This document shows positions 53,966 to 62,202 of a stretch of 64,000 nucleotides of DNA, in pieces. The DNA comes from Chryseobacterium shigense. Its GTDB lineage: Bacteria > Bacteroidota > Bacteroidia > Flavobacteriales > Weeksellaceae. The stretch lies in the NCBI RefSeq assembly GCF_014207845.1, contig NZ_JACHLC010000001.1:1550001-1614000 (forward strand). Direction: 5' to 3'. The notes beneath the pieces are model-generated. The model ran no database searches, had not been told where the DNA came from, and saw nothing but the letters and a program-made list of their open reading frames with translations. The position numbers and the translations under genes are program-made. Every line of letters starts with the position of its first letter. Within the stretch, counting starts at the first letter, position 1.

Positions 53966-54871
53966 TCAAACAGATGCTGTTCTTACAGAATTGGGAGCCA
54001 AGCCGGTTTGTTTTTTAAAGAAATTGGTAAAATAAGCAGGTTCTTCAAAGCCTAATCCATAGGCAATCTCGGAGATGTTCCAGTCGGTATGCTTAAGCAA
54101 AGCATGGGCTTCCTGAATAACCCGTGAAGCAATCTGCTGGCTGGTTGTTTTCCCCGTCATTTCTTTTACAGCACGGTTTAAAGAATTCACGTGCACCGAA
54201 AGACTCTGGGCATAGTCATTAGGAGTTTTCAGTTTCAGAAATGCTTCGGGGCTGTCTATAGGAAACTGCCTTTCCAACAGTTCCATAAACAGTGATGCAA
54301 CTCTTTGGGAAGCATTCTGATAAGATTCAAAATTTTCTGCGGGCTGCATTTTCATGGTTTCATGAATCATAAGATGAAGGCAGGCACGAAGCATATCGTA
54401 TTTGTGGAGATATTCGCTCTGAATTTCTGTCATCATCTTGATAAAGAGTTCCGAGATCACTTTTTGCTGTTCTTCATCAACAAAGAAAATCGGGGTTCCT
54501 CCTATTTTAAAGAGCTGTGAATCCAAAAGGTTTCCGAGACGTGTTCCATTCTGAAGAAACTGGTCTGTAAAAAGGCAGAACCATCCCGTCTGGTCTTCAT
54601 CGTCTGCGTCCCAGGAATATGGAACCACCGGATTTGAGAACAAAAGTGCAGGGCGGTCTACATGGATCCATTTGTCTGCATAATGGAGTTTTCCTTTTCC
54701 TATGATGAGCGAGATTTTGTAATAATCCCTCCTGCTGTAAGGGGTTAACAGTGAACAGCTTTCACGCGAAAAAACATTGAAATGTCCTACACCGGGAGTT
54801 GTAATAGCATCTACCCTTTCCATAGAGGCGTTACGTAAGTAAAATCCTTTTATTGTTTCTTTAGATTCCAT
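53966..54871 (-). CDS. AraC family transcriptional regulator
   Basis: 301 residues: N-terminal cupin-like sensing part (about 15-160, LLTPYSRRDYYKISLIIGKG) and C-terminal AraC double HTH (about 195-298) with LSVHVNSLNRAVKEMTGKTT and EIAYGLGFEEPAYFTNFFKK. It is immediately upstream of and co-directional with the aldo/keto reductase and MBL hydrolase genes; control of those genes is the likely role, by context only. Confidence 0.92.
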   Translation of the reverse strand: MESKETIKGFYLRNASMERVDAITTPGVGHFNVFSRESCSLLTPYSRRDYYKISLIIGKGKLHYADKWIHVDRPALLFSNPVVPYSWDADDEDQTGWFCLFTDQFLQNGTRLGNLLDSQLFKIGGTPIFFVDEEQQKVISELFIKMMTEIQSEYLHKYDMLRACLHLMIHETMKMQPAENFESYQNASQRVASLFMELLERQFPIDSPEAFLKLKTPNDYAQSLSVHVNSLNRAVKEMTGKTTSQQIASRVIQEAHALLKHTDWNISEIAYGLGFEEPAYFTNFFKKQTGLAPNSVRTASV

Positions 54872-54924
54872 ACTGCTAAGTTATAAAATTCAAACAAATA
54901 AAATATTCCTGCCACGGAAAATAA

Positions 54925-54950
54925 AAATGACCGGCAGGTGCCGGTCATTT
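54925..54950 (-). terminator. Terminator of the His-rich secreted protein gene
   Basis: Perfect 12-bp stem AAATGACCGGCA / TGCCGGTCATTT with a T run on the reverse strand. Confidence 0.8.
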
Positions 54951-54977
54951 AAATTAAATATATAATTGACAACTGGT

Positions 54978-55400
54978 TTAGTGATGATGTCCGTTATTTT
55001 TCTTCTCTGCTTTATATGCTTTGGATTTCTGGCCTTTATATTTCTTGTAATTGTTTTTATTTTGGTTGTAAACGGCTACAGGGTTCTGTCCTTTGTAGTA
55101 TTTCTTTTTAAACTTACCATATTTTTCTCTTCCCAGTATTTTTTCTATTTCGGAATAACGGTCTTCTTTCCATCGGTCCGGATTGCTTACGTATACCCTG
55201 TTCCAGGAATCATAATCATGATATCTGTCGTTTAGAGCATTCAGTTGATTGGTCTGTGCCACAGAAAGCAGAAGGTCTGTAGCTACTGTCTGCCAGTTGA
55301 TGTCTGTAATACTTCTTCTGTAATCGTTGTAATAATCTGATTGTGCATAAGTGAGGCCAAATGTACCTGCAAGCATGAATGCGATTAATATTTTTTTCAT
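54978..55400 (-). CDS. Small exported basic protein with His tail
   Basis: 140 residues: signal peptide (1-19, MKKILIAFMLAGTFGLTYA), middle helical region SVAQTNQLNALNDRYHDYDS and SEIEKILGREKYGKFKKKYY, then a Lys/Asn/Tyr-rich tail ending in HHH. Resembles flavobacterial short periplasmic proteins with LTxxQxxxL-type helices (Spy-like in style) but no confident family. A metal-binding C-terminus is possible. The upstream gap 55401-55842 shows no gene. Confidence 0.72.
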   Translation of the reverse strand: MKKILIAFMLAGTFGLTYAQSDYYNDYRRSITDINWQTVATDLLLSVAQTNQLNALNDRYHDYDSWNRVYVSNPDRWKEDRYSEIEKILGREKYGKFKKKYYKGQNPVAVYNQNKNNYKKYKGQKSKAYKAEKKNNGHHH

Positions 55401-55842
55401 CTCTTTAGCTCATTTTAAAGTTAAACTGTTTTAGTTGAGTCAATTAAAATGCCAAGCTTTTTATATGCATTCCCAATTTTTGTTAAACAAAGCATAACTA
55501 ATTGATAATCTGAACACAAATATCAACCAGATTGCATTTCACATGATAAAAAAAAAGTTTTCATGAAGGGTTTACTCATAACAACAGTGAATTATTCATT
55601 ATTAATAAGTATAATTTCAAACGTATACAGCCCAATCTTATCACTTCGTTGTGAGAGTCAGTTTTGAATATAAAAGAGTTTAAAATTAGTTAAGATTCCC
55701 CAAAACCTGTGTTTTGTATTATTTTAATTCGTAATTTTAAGAGTGATAAGTATAAATCCGGGAGGATTGTGATGTCGCCAGATTATCAAATGCTATGGAT
55801 TAAATGAAGCAGGCTGTTTAACCCAACTAAATTTTAATTATT

Positions 55843-56130
55843 ATGGAAAATATAAAGTTTGAGATATCACCATATCAGGACGAGCTGCAACTGCTGATTG
55901 ACGGACAAAAAGCAGGATATATGTCTATAAAAATTGACGGAAGACTGCTGATTGTTTATTATACTAAAATTATTGAGGAACGCGAAGGTCATGGGTACGC
56001 GAAACTTCTTCTTGATGAACTGGTGCGTTATTCCGAAGAAAAAGATCTTTTGGTAGATCCTGAATGTGATTTTGTACGCCAGCAGTTTGAAAATCATCCT
56101 GCAAGATACAAAGACATCTGGCATGCCTGA
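55843..56130 (+). CDS. GNAT-like N-acetyltransferase (YjdJ type)
   Basis: 95 residues, a short stand-alone Gcn5-related domain: LLIVYYTKIIEEREGHGYAK then LLLDELVRYSEEKDLLVDPE and C-terminal CDFVRQQFENHPARYKDIW. The EEREGHGYA block is the acetyl-CoA pyrophosphate loop. Family members acetylate small molecules or thiols; substrate unknown. The stop lies one base from the stop of the convergent MBL gene. Confidence 0.88.
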   Translation: MENIKFEISPYQDELQLLIDGQKAGYMSIKIDGRLLIVYYTKIIEEREGHGYAKLLLDELVRYSEEKDLLVDPECDFVRQQFENHPARYKDIWHA

Positions 56131-56131
56131 A

Positions 56132-57232
56132 TTATGCCTCCCACCACTCCCTGAAACTATGGTGCGATTGATTCATATTAACGACTTCCCCAATCATCGG
56201 GGTAAGTATACTAAGTCCTTTTTCTTTTCCTAAACCTGTTATTTTTTGAAGTGGTTCATTCCAGGGATGAAGAGCCAGCGCAAATTTTGAAGAATGTACA
56301 GGAATAATATGTTCAGCCTTAAGATCAGAAGCAGCCTGAATAACATCTTCCGGCAACGCATGGATATACCGCCAGGCTTCATCATACTGCCCGTTTTCAA
56401 GAACTGCATAATCAAAAGGGCCAAACTGCTCTCCAATATTTTTAAAATGGGAATCGTAGCCGCTATCGCCACCCAGAAATATTTTTTTTGTGGGAGTTTC
56501 CAAAACATAGGATGTCCACAATGTATTATTCTGCTTTATTTTTCTTCCTGAAAAATGCCTTGCCGGTGTAAAAGTGATTTTCAGGTCATTTTTTAAAAGC
56601 ACTTTTGCTCCCCATTCTTCCTCGATTAAATTTTCTTCACTGTATCCCCATTTTTCCAGATGTGCCCCAACCCCTAAAGGTACAACAGCCATTCCTGTTC
56701 TGTCTTTAACTGCCTTCACCGTTGGATAATCCAGATGATCGAAATGATCGTGTGTAATAACCAGATAATCCAGATCGGGAATATCTTCCGGTGTAAATAC
56801 ATCTGAGCCTTTAAAAGCTTTATTGAAATATTTAAACGGGGAACCATATAAACTCAAAACAGGATCTACAAGAAAGGAAACACCGTCCGTCTGCAGGTAA
56901 TAGGATGAGTGCCCCAACCAGATGAAAACGTCCTGATTTTTCTGAATATTTCTTAAATCCGTATGAACAGAAGGAATATCCTTCAAAGGTTTCAGTAAGG
57001 GATGTTTCTTTCCCAGCATGAAATCATAAGTTACTTTTATAGTACTATATCCTTCTGCGATGGAAGGTGTATGATTTATGTTCTGAAATCTTTTATTTTT
57101 ATAAAGCCCGGATTGTTTTATACGCTGCAGCCTTCTGCCTTTCGGTTCTGATCCAAAAGCGGGCAGATTCATAACCCATAGATAAACGGCAACCAAAACG
57201 GCAGCTGCTAAAATCAAATATATCATCTTCAT
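56132..57232 (-). CDS. MBL-fold hydrolase (NAPE-PLD/UlaG-like), membrane-anchored
   Basis: 366 residues from ATG 57232. N-terminal hydrophobic helix (about 3-20) anchors it. Metal motif THDHFDHLDY (residues 160-169), GHSSYYLQTDG, FGGDSGYDSHF-like LGGDSGYDSHFK and final His (HIIPVHSSKF). This is the NAPE-hydrolysing-phospholipase-D/UlaG subfamily; a phospholipid-type or related substrate is plausible, no more. Exact -7 element (57244-57251) 12 bp from the start. Convergent with the GNAT gene. Confidence 0.85.
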   Translation of the reverse strand: MKMIYLILAAAVLVAVYLWVMNLPAFGSEPKGRRLQRIKQSGLYKNKRFQNINHTPSIAEGYSTIKVTYDFMLGKKHPLLKPLKDIPSVHTDLRNIQKNQDVFIWLGHSSYYLQTDGVSFLVDPVLSLYGSPFKYFNKAFKGSDVFTPEDIPDLDYLVITHDHFDHLDYPTVKAVKDRTGMAVVPLGVGAHLEKWGYSEENLIEEEWGAKVLLKNDLKITFTPARHFSGRKIKQNNTLWTSYVLETPTKKIFLGGDSGYDSHFKNIGEQFGPFDYAVLENGQYDEAWRYIHALPEDVIQAASDLKAEHIIPVHSSKFALALHPWNEPLQKITGLGKEKGLSILTPMIGEVVNMNQSHHSFREWWEA

Positions 57233-57243
57233 CAAATAAACCT

Positions 57244-57251
57244 CAAAGGTA
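57244..57251 (-). promoter_or_regulatory. -7 promoter element of the membrane MBL gene
   Basis: TACCTTTG on the reverse strand, exact TAnnTTTG, 11 bp before the start at 57232. The rest of the gap to 57542 shows nothing. Confidence 0.4.
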
Positions 57252-57542
57252 TTGACTTTTAGACTGACATGAAAATACAGCTGTTTTTTTAATTTAATTT
57301 GAATATCAAATTGCTTTTGGCAATTAAAAGTTCCAACTACCTTTTGATAGTAAGAAGTTGTAAAAAAATTACGTAATCTGGAATGATACGGTAATTTTTC
57401 AGGATCTTAATTATCTTATTAAGTAAATGAATCTATAAATACAGAACATTTTTATGAAACATTCTGAATAATTTAGCATTTATTTAAACCAGAATATTTT
57501 TAATCTTTTTTAATTTAGTAGATTGAAAAAATTCAAAATACG

Positions 57543-59075
57543 TTGAAAAATTATTCGATCATACTGCTGGCCGCAGCACTCTCTTCATGTGCATCAATCA
57601 GGAGGCATAATGAACAGAGGACTGCATGCATTAGTCCTGAAGAGCTTAAGGAAGATATAGATTATGCTTATCTGAAGCTTCAAAAAATGCATCCCCAGCT
57701 TTACTGGTATATTTCCAAAAAGGATCTTGACCATAAATTCGACAGCCTTAAGCAAACTATCAACCAGCCTCTAACCCCGCTTCAGTTTTATTTTAAATTG
57801 CAGCCTGTGATTGCCGATATCCGTGAAGGGCACCTGTCACTGAGAATTCCCAGACAAAAGTTTTCAGGAAAGCAAATTAAGGCTCTTGAACATAAAAAGG
57901 GAATGTTCAGCCGTTTTGAGTATTACATAAAAGATAATCATTTATTCATAGTTCAGAATAAGGATTCAATAGAGAATATAAAGCCGGGAACCGAAGTTCT
58001 GTCAATCAATAACATCCCCGTATCCGAATATATAAAGAAATACCGTGAACTCATTAGCAGCGATGGTTATAACACTACTTTTTATCCGTATTTTCTGAAG
58101 GATGTCTTTTTCAATTTTTATACTGCTGAAAACGGATTTGCAGATACAGCATGTTTGGAAACTTTGTATAACGGTAAAAGCCAGAATTATACCCTTCACC
58201 GGGAATCCAAATCCAAAAACGACCTGGAAAAAGACAAGGAACAGGAAAAACGAACCCCGGAAAGGAAAGTCAATGATTATGTAGCTTTCAGTAATTCCTA
58301 TAACCGGAATTTTAAATTTTTGGACAAAGACAGCACAACCGCTTACTTAAAAATAAAGAGTTTTTCAAGCGATTATTCGGATAAGTTTTACAGGGAAACC
58401 TTTGCTAAAATTAAAAATGCGGGAGCCAAATATTTAATCATAGATGTCCGCAATAATTACGGAGGATCTTTGCACGAAATCAACAATCTGTATTCTTACC
58501 TGGCCCCGGAACCTTATGTTCTGATAAAACCCTCACAGCTTACTTCAAGGATCAGTCCGCTAAAAACCAACTATTTCAGGAAAAGCAGCCCTTTCCAGTA
58601 TGCTTTTAAAAGCCTTGCCTATCCCACATATGTATTTGCACAAACCTTCAGTACTTATAAAAAAGATGGAAAAATATATTACAGAATGAAGGCTGATAAG
58701 CCCACAAAACCTCATAAAGATGCTTTCAAAGGCAAAGTGTTTGTACTCATCAACGGAGGAAGCTTTTCCGCCTCTTCGATTATCACTGCAAAACTGAAAT
58801 ACGACAAACGGGCAACCCTGGTTGGTGAAGAAACAGGAGGTGCAAATGACGGAACAGTAGCCGGATTTTATTCTTACCAGAAACTGCCTCATTCAAAGAT
58901 TAATTTCCCTATTGGACTGCTTTTGGTACAGCCCAACATTGATTTTGTGAACACAAAAAGAGGAGTTTTGCCAGATGTCACCATCACTGAAAGCATGCAG
59001 GACATCATCAATAAAAAAGATCCGCAGCTGGAATGGGTGAAAAAAGAAATTGCAAAGGAGGAAGCCGATAAATAG
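57543..59075 (+). CDS. S41 family peptidase lipoprotein
   Basis: 510 residues, starting at TTG (57543); no in-frame ATG fits and the N-terminus MKNYSIILLAAALSSC is a clean lipoprotein signal with lipobox LSSC (Cys16). The C-terminal processing-peptidase core has YLIIDVRNNYGGSLHEINNL and GGSFSASS (about 405-412, catalytic Ser), then GEETGGANDGTVAG. A PDZ-like segment (PGTEVLSINNIPV) precedes the core. Periplasmic or surface lipid-anchored protease of unknown target. Confidence 0.88.
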   Translation: MKNYSIILLAAALSSCASIRRHNEQRTACISPEELKEDIDYAYLKLQKMHPQLYWYISKKDLDHKFDSLKQTINQPLTPLQFYFKLQPVIADIREGHLSLRIPRQKFSGKQIKALEHKKGMFSRFEYYIKDNHLFIVQNKDSIENIKPGTEVLSINNIPVSEYIKKYRELISSDGYNTTFYPYFLKDVFFNFYTAENGFADTACLETLYNGKSQNYTLHRESKSKNDLEKDKEQEKRTPERKVNDYVAFSNSYNRNFKFLDKDSTTAYLKIKSFSSDYSDKFYRETFAKIKNAGAKYLIIDVRNNYGGSLHEINNLYSYLAPEPYVLIKPSQLTSRISPLKTNYFRKSSPFQYAFKSLAYPTYVFAQTFSTYKKDGKIYYRMKADKPTKPHKDAFKGKVFVLINGGSFSASSIITAKLKYDKRATLVGEETGGANDGTVAGFYSYQKLPHSKINFPIGLLLVQPNIDFVNTKRGVLPDVTITESMQDIINKKDPQLEWVKKEIAKEEADK

Positions 59076-59083
59076 TTTATAAG

Positions 59084-59112
59084 GTTTCGGCGGGCTTTCA
59101 GCCCGCCGAAAC
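59084..59112. terminator. GC-rich hairpin between convergent genes
   Basis: Stem GTTTCGGCGGGCT / AGCCCGCCGAAAC with loop TTC, only 8 bp after the S41 stop and 4 bp from the stop of the convergent membrane-protein gene. Same style as 19381-19423. Confidence 0.75.
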
Positions 59113-59116
59113 TATT

Positions 59117-59707
59117 TTACTTTTTTAATTCTTTCAAAAGGTTCTCTATGTGTACAATATATCTTCCGTAATAACGGTAAAACCAGAACTTTCCACTGAT
59201 AAACAGGGCAAAAAGCCCTGCCGTTACTGAGCTTATCAGGATCACGGCAGTTTTTGTTTCACTCATGGGTTGCGGCCACGGTATAAATTCTATAACAATA
59301 ATCATTTCGCAAACTATAAAAGGGACGAAGCTCAGATAATACGACAGATAGTACTGCTTATTGAGGTTAACCTGCATAACGAGATCTTTTAAAGAATCGT
59401 AGGTTTTGAGCATAGGATTGCTGATATCATTATAAAGCCTGAAAAATTTACTGAAAAAGAAAATCGTAACAACAAGCATTGATGCTACCAGAACCGTAAT
59501 ATAAAACTGGAATTTAAAAGGCCTGCAGAATGCACATACTATAAATGAAAAAATAAAGATTCCAATCATCAACCAAAATTCCATGCGCATATTTTTACGC
59601 ATTTTTTCCAGCGGAAGGTTGATTTTATTTCTCTGTTCAATACTTATTTCGGGTGTTTCCTGAGAAACATCTTCATTCCATATATTTTTTAATTCATCTA
59701 TATTCAT
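59117..59707 (-). CDS. Four-helix membrane partner of ECF sigma (copy 2)
   Basis: 196 residues. Cytoplasmic N-terminus MNIDELKNIWNEDVSQETPE precedes four predicted transmembrane helices (about 42-62, 68-90, 122-142, 155-175). It is 17 bp after the ECF sigma gene at 59725-60225. The N-terminal ELKxxWNxD and EISxExxxxI motifs are shared with 60712-61527, so the two are paralogs and probably membrane anti-sigma-type regulators. No known anti-sigma domain is recognised. Confidence 0.75.
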   Translation of the reverse strand: MNIDELKNIWNEDVSQETPEISIEQRNKINLPLEKMRKNMRMEFWLMIGIFIFSFIVCAFCRPFKFQFYITVLVASMLVVTIFFFSKFFRLYNDISNPMLKTYDSLKDLVMQVNLNKQYYLSYYLSFVPFIVCEMIIVIEFIPWPQPMSETKTAVILISSVTAGLFALFISGKFWFYRYYGRYIVHIENLLKELKK

Positions 59708-59724
59708 TGGTACTGATTTAAAAA

Positions 59725-60225
59725 TTATGATTTGTTTGAGTTTAAAATATCCTTAAGTTTATTTTTTGCACGGTTCATTCTCACTCTTGCATTGCCTTCG
59801 GAAATTCCCATCTGTTCAGCAATCTCTTTCCCCGAAAAATCTTCCAGGTAATAAAAAATGAATGCTTTATCTATGGAGTTCAGCTGCCGGACTGCTTCAT
59901 ACATCTGTGCTAATTTTTCTTCCTTTCCATAGTCATAATCATCCTGAATAATTTTATAACCGGAAAAATCCTCATTGGAGATAAAGCTTCTTTTTTTCTC
60001 GGTTTTCAGAAAAATGATTGCTGTATTGAGAGCAATTCTGTACAGCCATGTAGAGAATTCGCTTTCCCCTCTGAAATGAGGATATGCTTTCCAGATCTGA
60101 TAGGTTATTTCCTGAAAAAGATCATTGCGGTCTTCTTTTTCGGACATGTACATTTTAGAAATCTTGAAAATGATTCCTTTATGTTTTTCAATTTTATCTA
60201 AAAATTCCTGCTCTAATGAGTTCAT
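59725..60225 (-). CDS. ECF sigma factor (copy 2)
   Basis: 166 residues: region 2 EDRNDLFQEITYQIWKAYPH and FSTWLYRIALNTAIIFLK, region 4 FSGKEIAEQMGISEGNARVR MNRAKNKL (in two pieces). About 60% identical by eye to the sigma factor at 61548-62066. Preceded by a terminator-like hairpin (60293-60319) in a 486-bp gap. Confidence 0.9.
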   Translation of the reverse strand: MNSLEQEFLDKIEKHKGIIFKISKMYMSEKEDRNDLFQEITYQIWKAYPHFRGESEFSTWLYRIALNTAIIFLKTEKKRSFISNEDFSGYKIIQDDYDYGKEEKLAQMYEAVRQLNSIDKAFIFYYLEDFSGKEIAEQMGISEGNARVRMNRAKNKLKDILNSNKS

Positions 60226-60292
60226 GATTCCGGGCTCTGTAGAGTTAGTTTTAAATGTAAAAAAATGTTACAGATATTTCTTAAAAATAAAA

Positions 60293-60319
60293 AACCCGAC
60301 AGAAATTTCCTGCCGGGTT
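60293..60319 (-). terminator. Terminator-like hairpin upstream of ECF sigma copy 2
   Basis: Stem AACCCGGCAG / CTGTCGGGTT on the reverse strand (one G-U pair) followed by TTTTTTATTTTT, located 68 bp before the start codon at 60225. Either it ends an upstream small transcript in 60320-60646 or it attenuates the sigma operon. Confidence 0.6.
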
Positions 60320-60646
60320 CCATTGTGTGTTTTTTTAAGCTCTACTCCGCATCTGTTTATGAAAAAACAGATCTTTTGTATGAAATAGTTTTCTAATCAA
60401 TAAACTACTGTTTGAAGTATTTACTGATTAAAATTGAACAGTCAGTTTTAATTTGAGCAATCACAAATACGATACTAACATTTTATATTTCTAATAGTTA
60501 GTAGAAAAAAAGTAAAAATGTTACACTTTTTTGAGAAAAATTTACACTAAAAAGTGAAATTTCATTTCCTTTATTTTCATAATATTCATAAATCCTTTAT
60601 AACAGCTACTTTCAGCAATGCTATGCTTATCAAATATTTTAGTAAA

Positions 60647-60677
60647 AAATCCTGACAGAAAATTTCCGTCAGGATTT
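60647..60677 (-). terminator. Terminator of the first sigma operon
   Basis: Stem AAATCCTGAC / GTCAGGATTT on the other side, T run on the reverse strand, 35 bp after the stop at 60712. Confidence 0.75.
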
Positions 60678-60711
60678 AGCTTATAAATTGAAATATTATA
60701 AAGATAAGTTT

Positions 60712-61527
60712 TTAGTTCAAACTGTTCAGTGCCTTTTGAAGTGACTGGATATCAATGAAATCAAGTTTTACCCCGATAATGATGAAAAGCAGGAGAAGGA
60801 GCGTTAAAAACACTACAATAAAAATATACACAGAAACAAACCATATAACGGTATTCAGAATATTTCCGTTGAGCCCGAATTTATTCATGAAAAATCTCTG
60901 GGAACGCTCAAACCATGAATTCTGCCTTACTTTTTTAGGCTCTACTTCCAGTCCGTTTAGTTCATCTACCAGGCGTACTACATCTTCTATATACCTCCCG
61001 TACATATAGTAGATCCAATATTTTATAATGAACCAGACCAACATCAAGGTAATCATAAAGCTGATGCCAAAAATGGCAAGATTGTATTCTATTTCAAAAT
61101 GAAAATTGATCTTGATGAGAGATAACAGAAAAGCTAACGGAATGTAGGAAATATAATAGGCAATGTAGATTTCTTTCGATATTAAAAGCTGTGTTTTAAG
61201 GTTAAACAGATCATAGTTTGTATTAATTCCGCTTTTACGGAGAATTTTATAAAGTTTGAGGAAACGGGAATAAAAGTAAATAATGAAAGCAAGGGTAAGC
61301 ACCACTACAAAAGCTGATATAATAACAATATTCGCATCCCCGGAGGCAAACGGAAAACCTATCAGAAGCGTAGGCATGGTAATTACCATTAACCAGAATT
61401 CCGTTTTCATATTGATCCTCAGCATCTGCATCGGTGAATGAATCTCACGCTGCTTTTCCAGGGAGATTTCAGGCAGATCTTCCCTGTTATCCTTATTCCA
61501 AAGTTCTTTAAAATTATCTAACTCCAT
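60712..61527 (-). CDS. Membrane partner of ECF sigma (copy 1)
   Basis: 271 residues. N-terminus MELDNFKELWNKDNREDLPE (ELxxxWNKD), then four transmembrane helices as in the 59117-59707 paralog, and an extra C-terminal section with an additional helix (about 228-250, WFVSVYIFIVVFLTLLLLLF) and a basic linker. It begins 20 bp after the sigma gene at 61548-62066. Likely controls that sigma factor from the membrane; mechanism unknown. Confidence 0.75.
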   Translation of the reverse strand: MELDNFKELWNKDNREDLPEISLEKQREIHSPMQMLRINMKTEFWLMVITMPTLLIGFPFASGDANIVIISAFVVVLTLAFIIYFYSRFLKLYKILRKSGINTNYDLFNLKTQLLISKEIYIAYYISYIPLAFLLSLIKINFHFEIEYNLAIFGISFMITLMLVWFIIKYWIYYMYGRYIEDVVRLVDELNGLEVEPKKVRQNSWFERSQRFFMNKFGLNGNILNTVIWFVSVYIFIVVFLTLLLLLFIIIGVKLDFIDIQSLQKALNSLN

Positions 61528-61547
61528 CTGTTTTGTTTTAAATCTGT

Positions 61548-62066
61548 TTATTTTTTTTGCTTTTCAATGATTTCCTTTAATTTTGTCTTAGCTCTGTTCA
61601 GCTTTACACGGGCGTTTACTTCGGTTATACCCAATTGCCCGGCAATCTCTTTACCTGAAAAATCTTCCAAAAAGAAAAAAATAAGTGCTTTGTCTATAGG
61701 ACTCAGCTGGTGAATAGCCTCATACATCAACTTCATATTCCTGTCATCTGTATCATTGTAGGATTCCTGAGGAACAACAAGATTCTCTATTCCCTGGTTT
61801 TGTATAAAACTACGTTTTTTTTCGCTACGCAGGAATACGATCGCTGTATTTAGTGCAGTTCTGTAGAGCCATGTTGAAAAGTCGCTTCTTCTTTGGAAAT
61901 CGCCGTATGATTTCCAGGCCTGATAAATGATCTCCTGATAAAGATCACTTTGATCATCCCGATCGTCCATATACATTTTAGAGATCTTGAAAATAACACC
62001 TTTATGTTTTTCAATTTTCTCCAAAAATTCTTTTTCCATTAAAGACATCATTGAAACTCTATTCAT
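61548..62066 (-). CDS. ECF sigma factor (copy 1)
   Basis: 172 residues; a start a few codons later (MSLMEKEF) would match the paralog better. Region 2: DDQSDLYQEIIYQAWKSYGD and FSTWLYRTALNTAIVFLRSE; region 4: FSGKEIAGQLGITEVNARVK. The paralogous copy at 59725-60225 has the same LEKIEKHKGVIFKISKMYM-type N-terminus. First gene of a two-gene operon with 60712-61527. Confidence 0.9.
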   Translation of the reverse strand: MNRVSMMSLMEKEFLEKIEKHKGVIFKISKMYMDDRDDQSDLYQEIIYQAWKSYGDFQRRSDFSTWLYRTALNTAIVFLRSEKKRSFIQNQGIENLVVPQESYNDTDDRNMKLMYEAIHQLSPIDKALIFFFLEDFSGKEIAGQLGITEVNARVKLNRAKTKLKEIIEKQKK

Positions 62067-62202
62067 AAAGCAGCATTTTAATCAAAAACACCACTTTTTT
62101 AACACAAAACTAAAAACTCCACGTCTCAAAATACAAAATCCTCAAAAAATAAAGAAATTTATTGAGGATTATTATTTTATGTTAAATAGAGAAAAAATCA
62201 GC

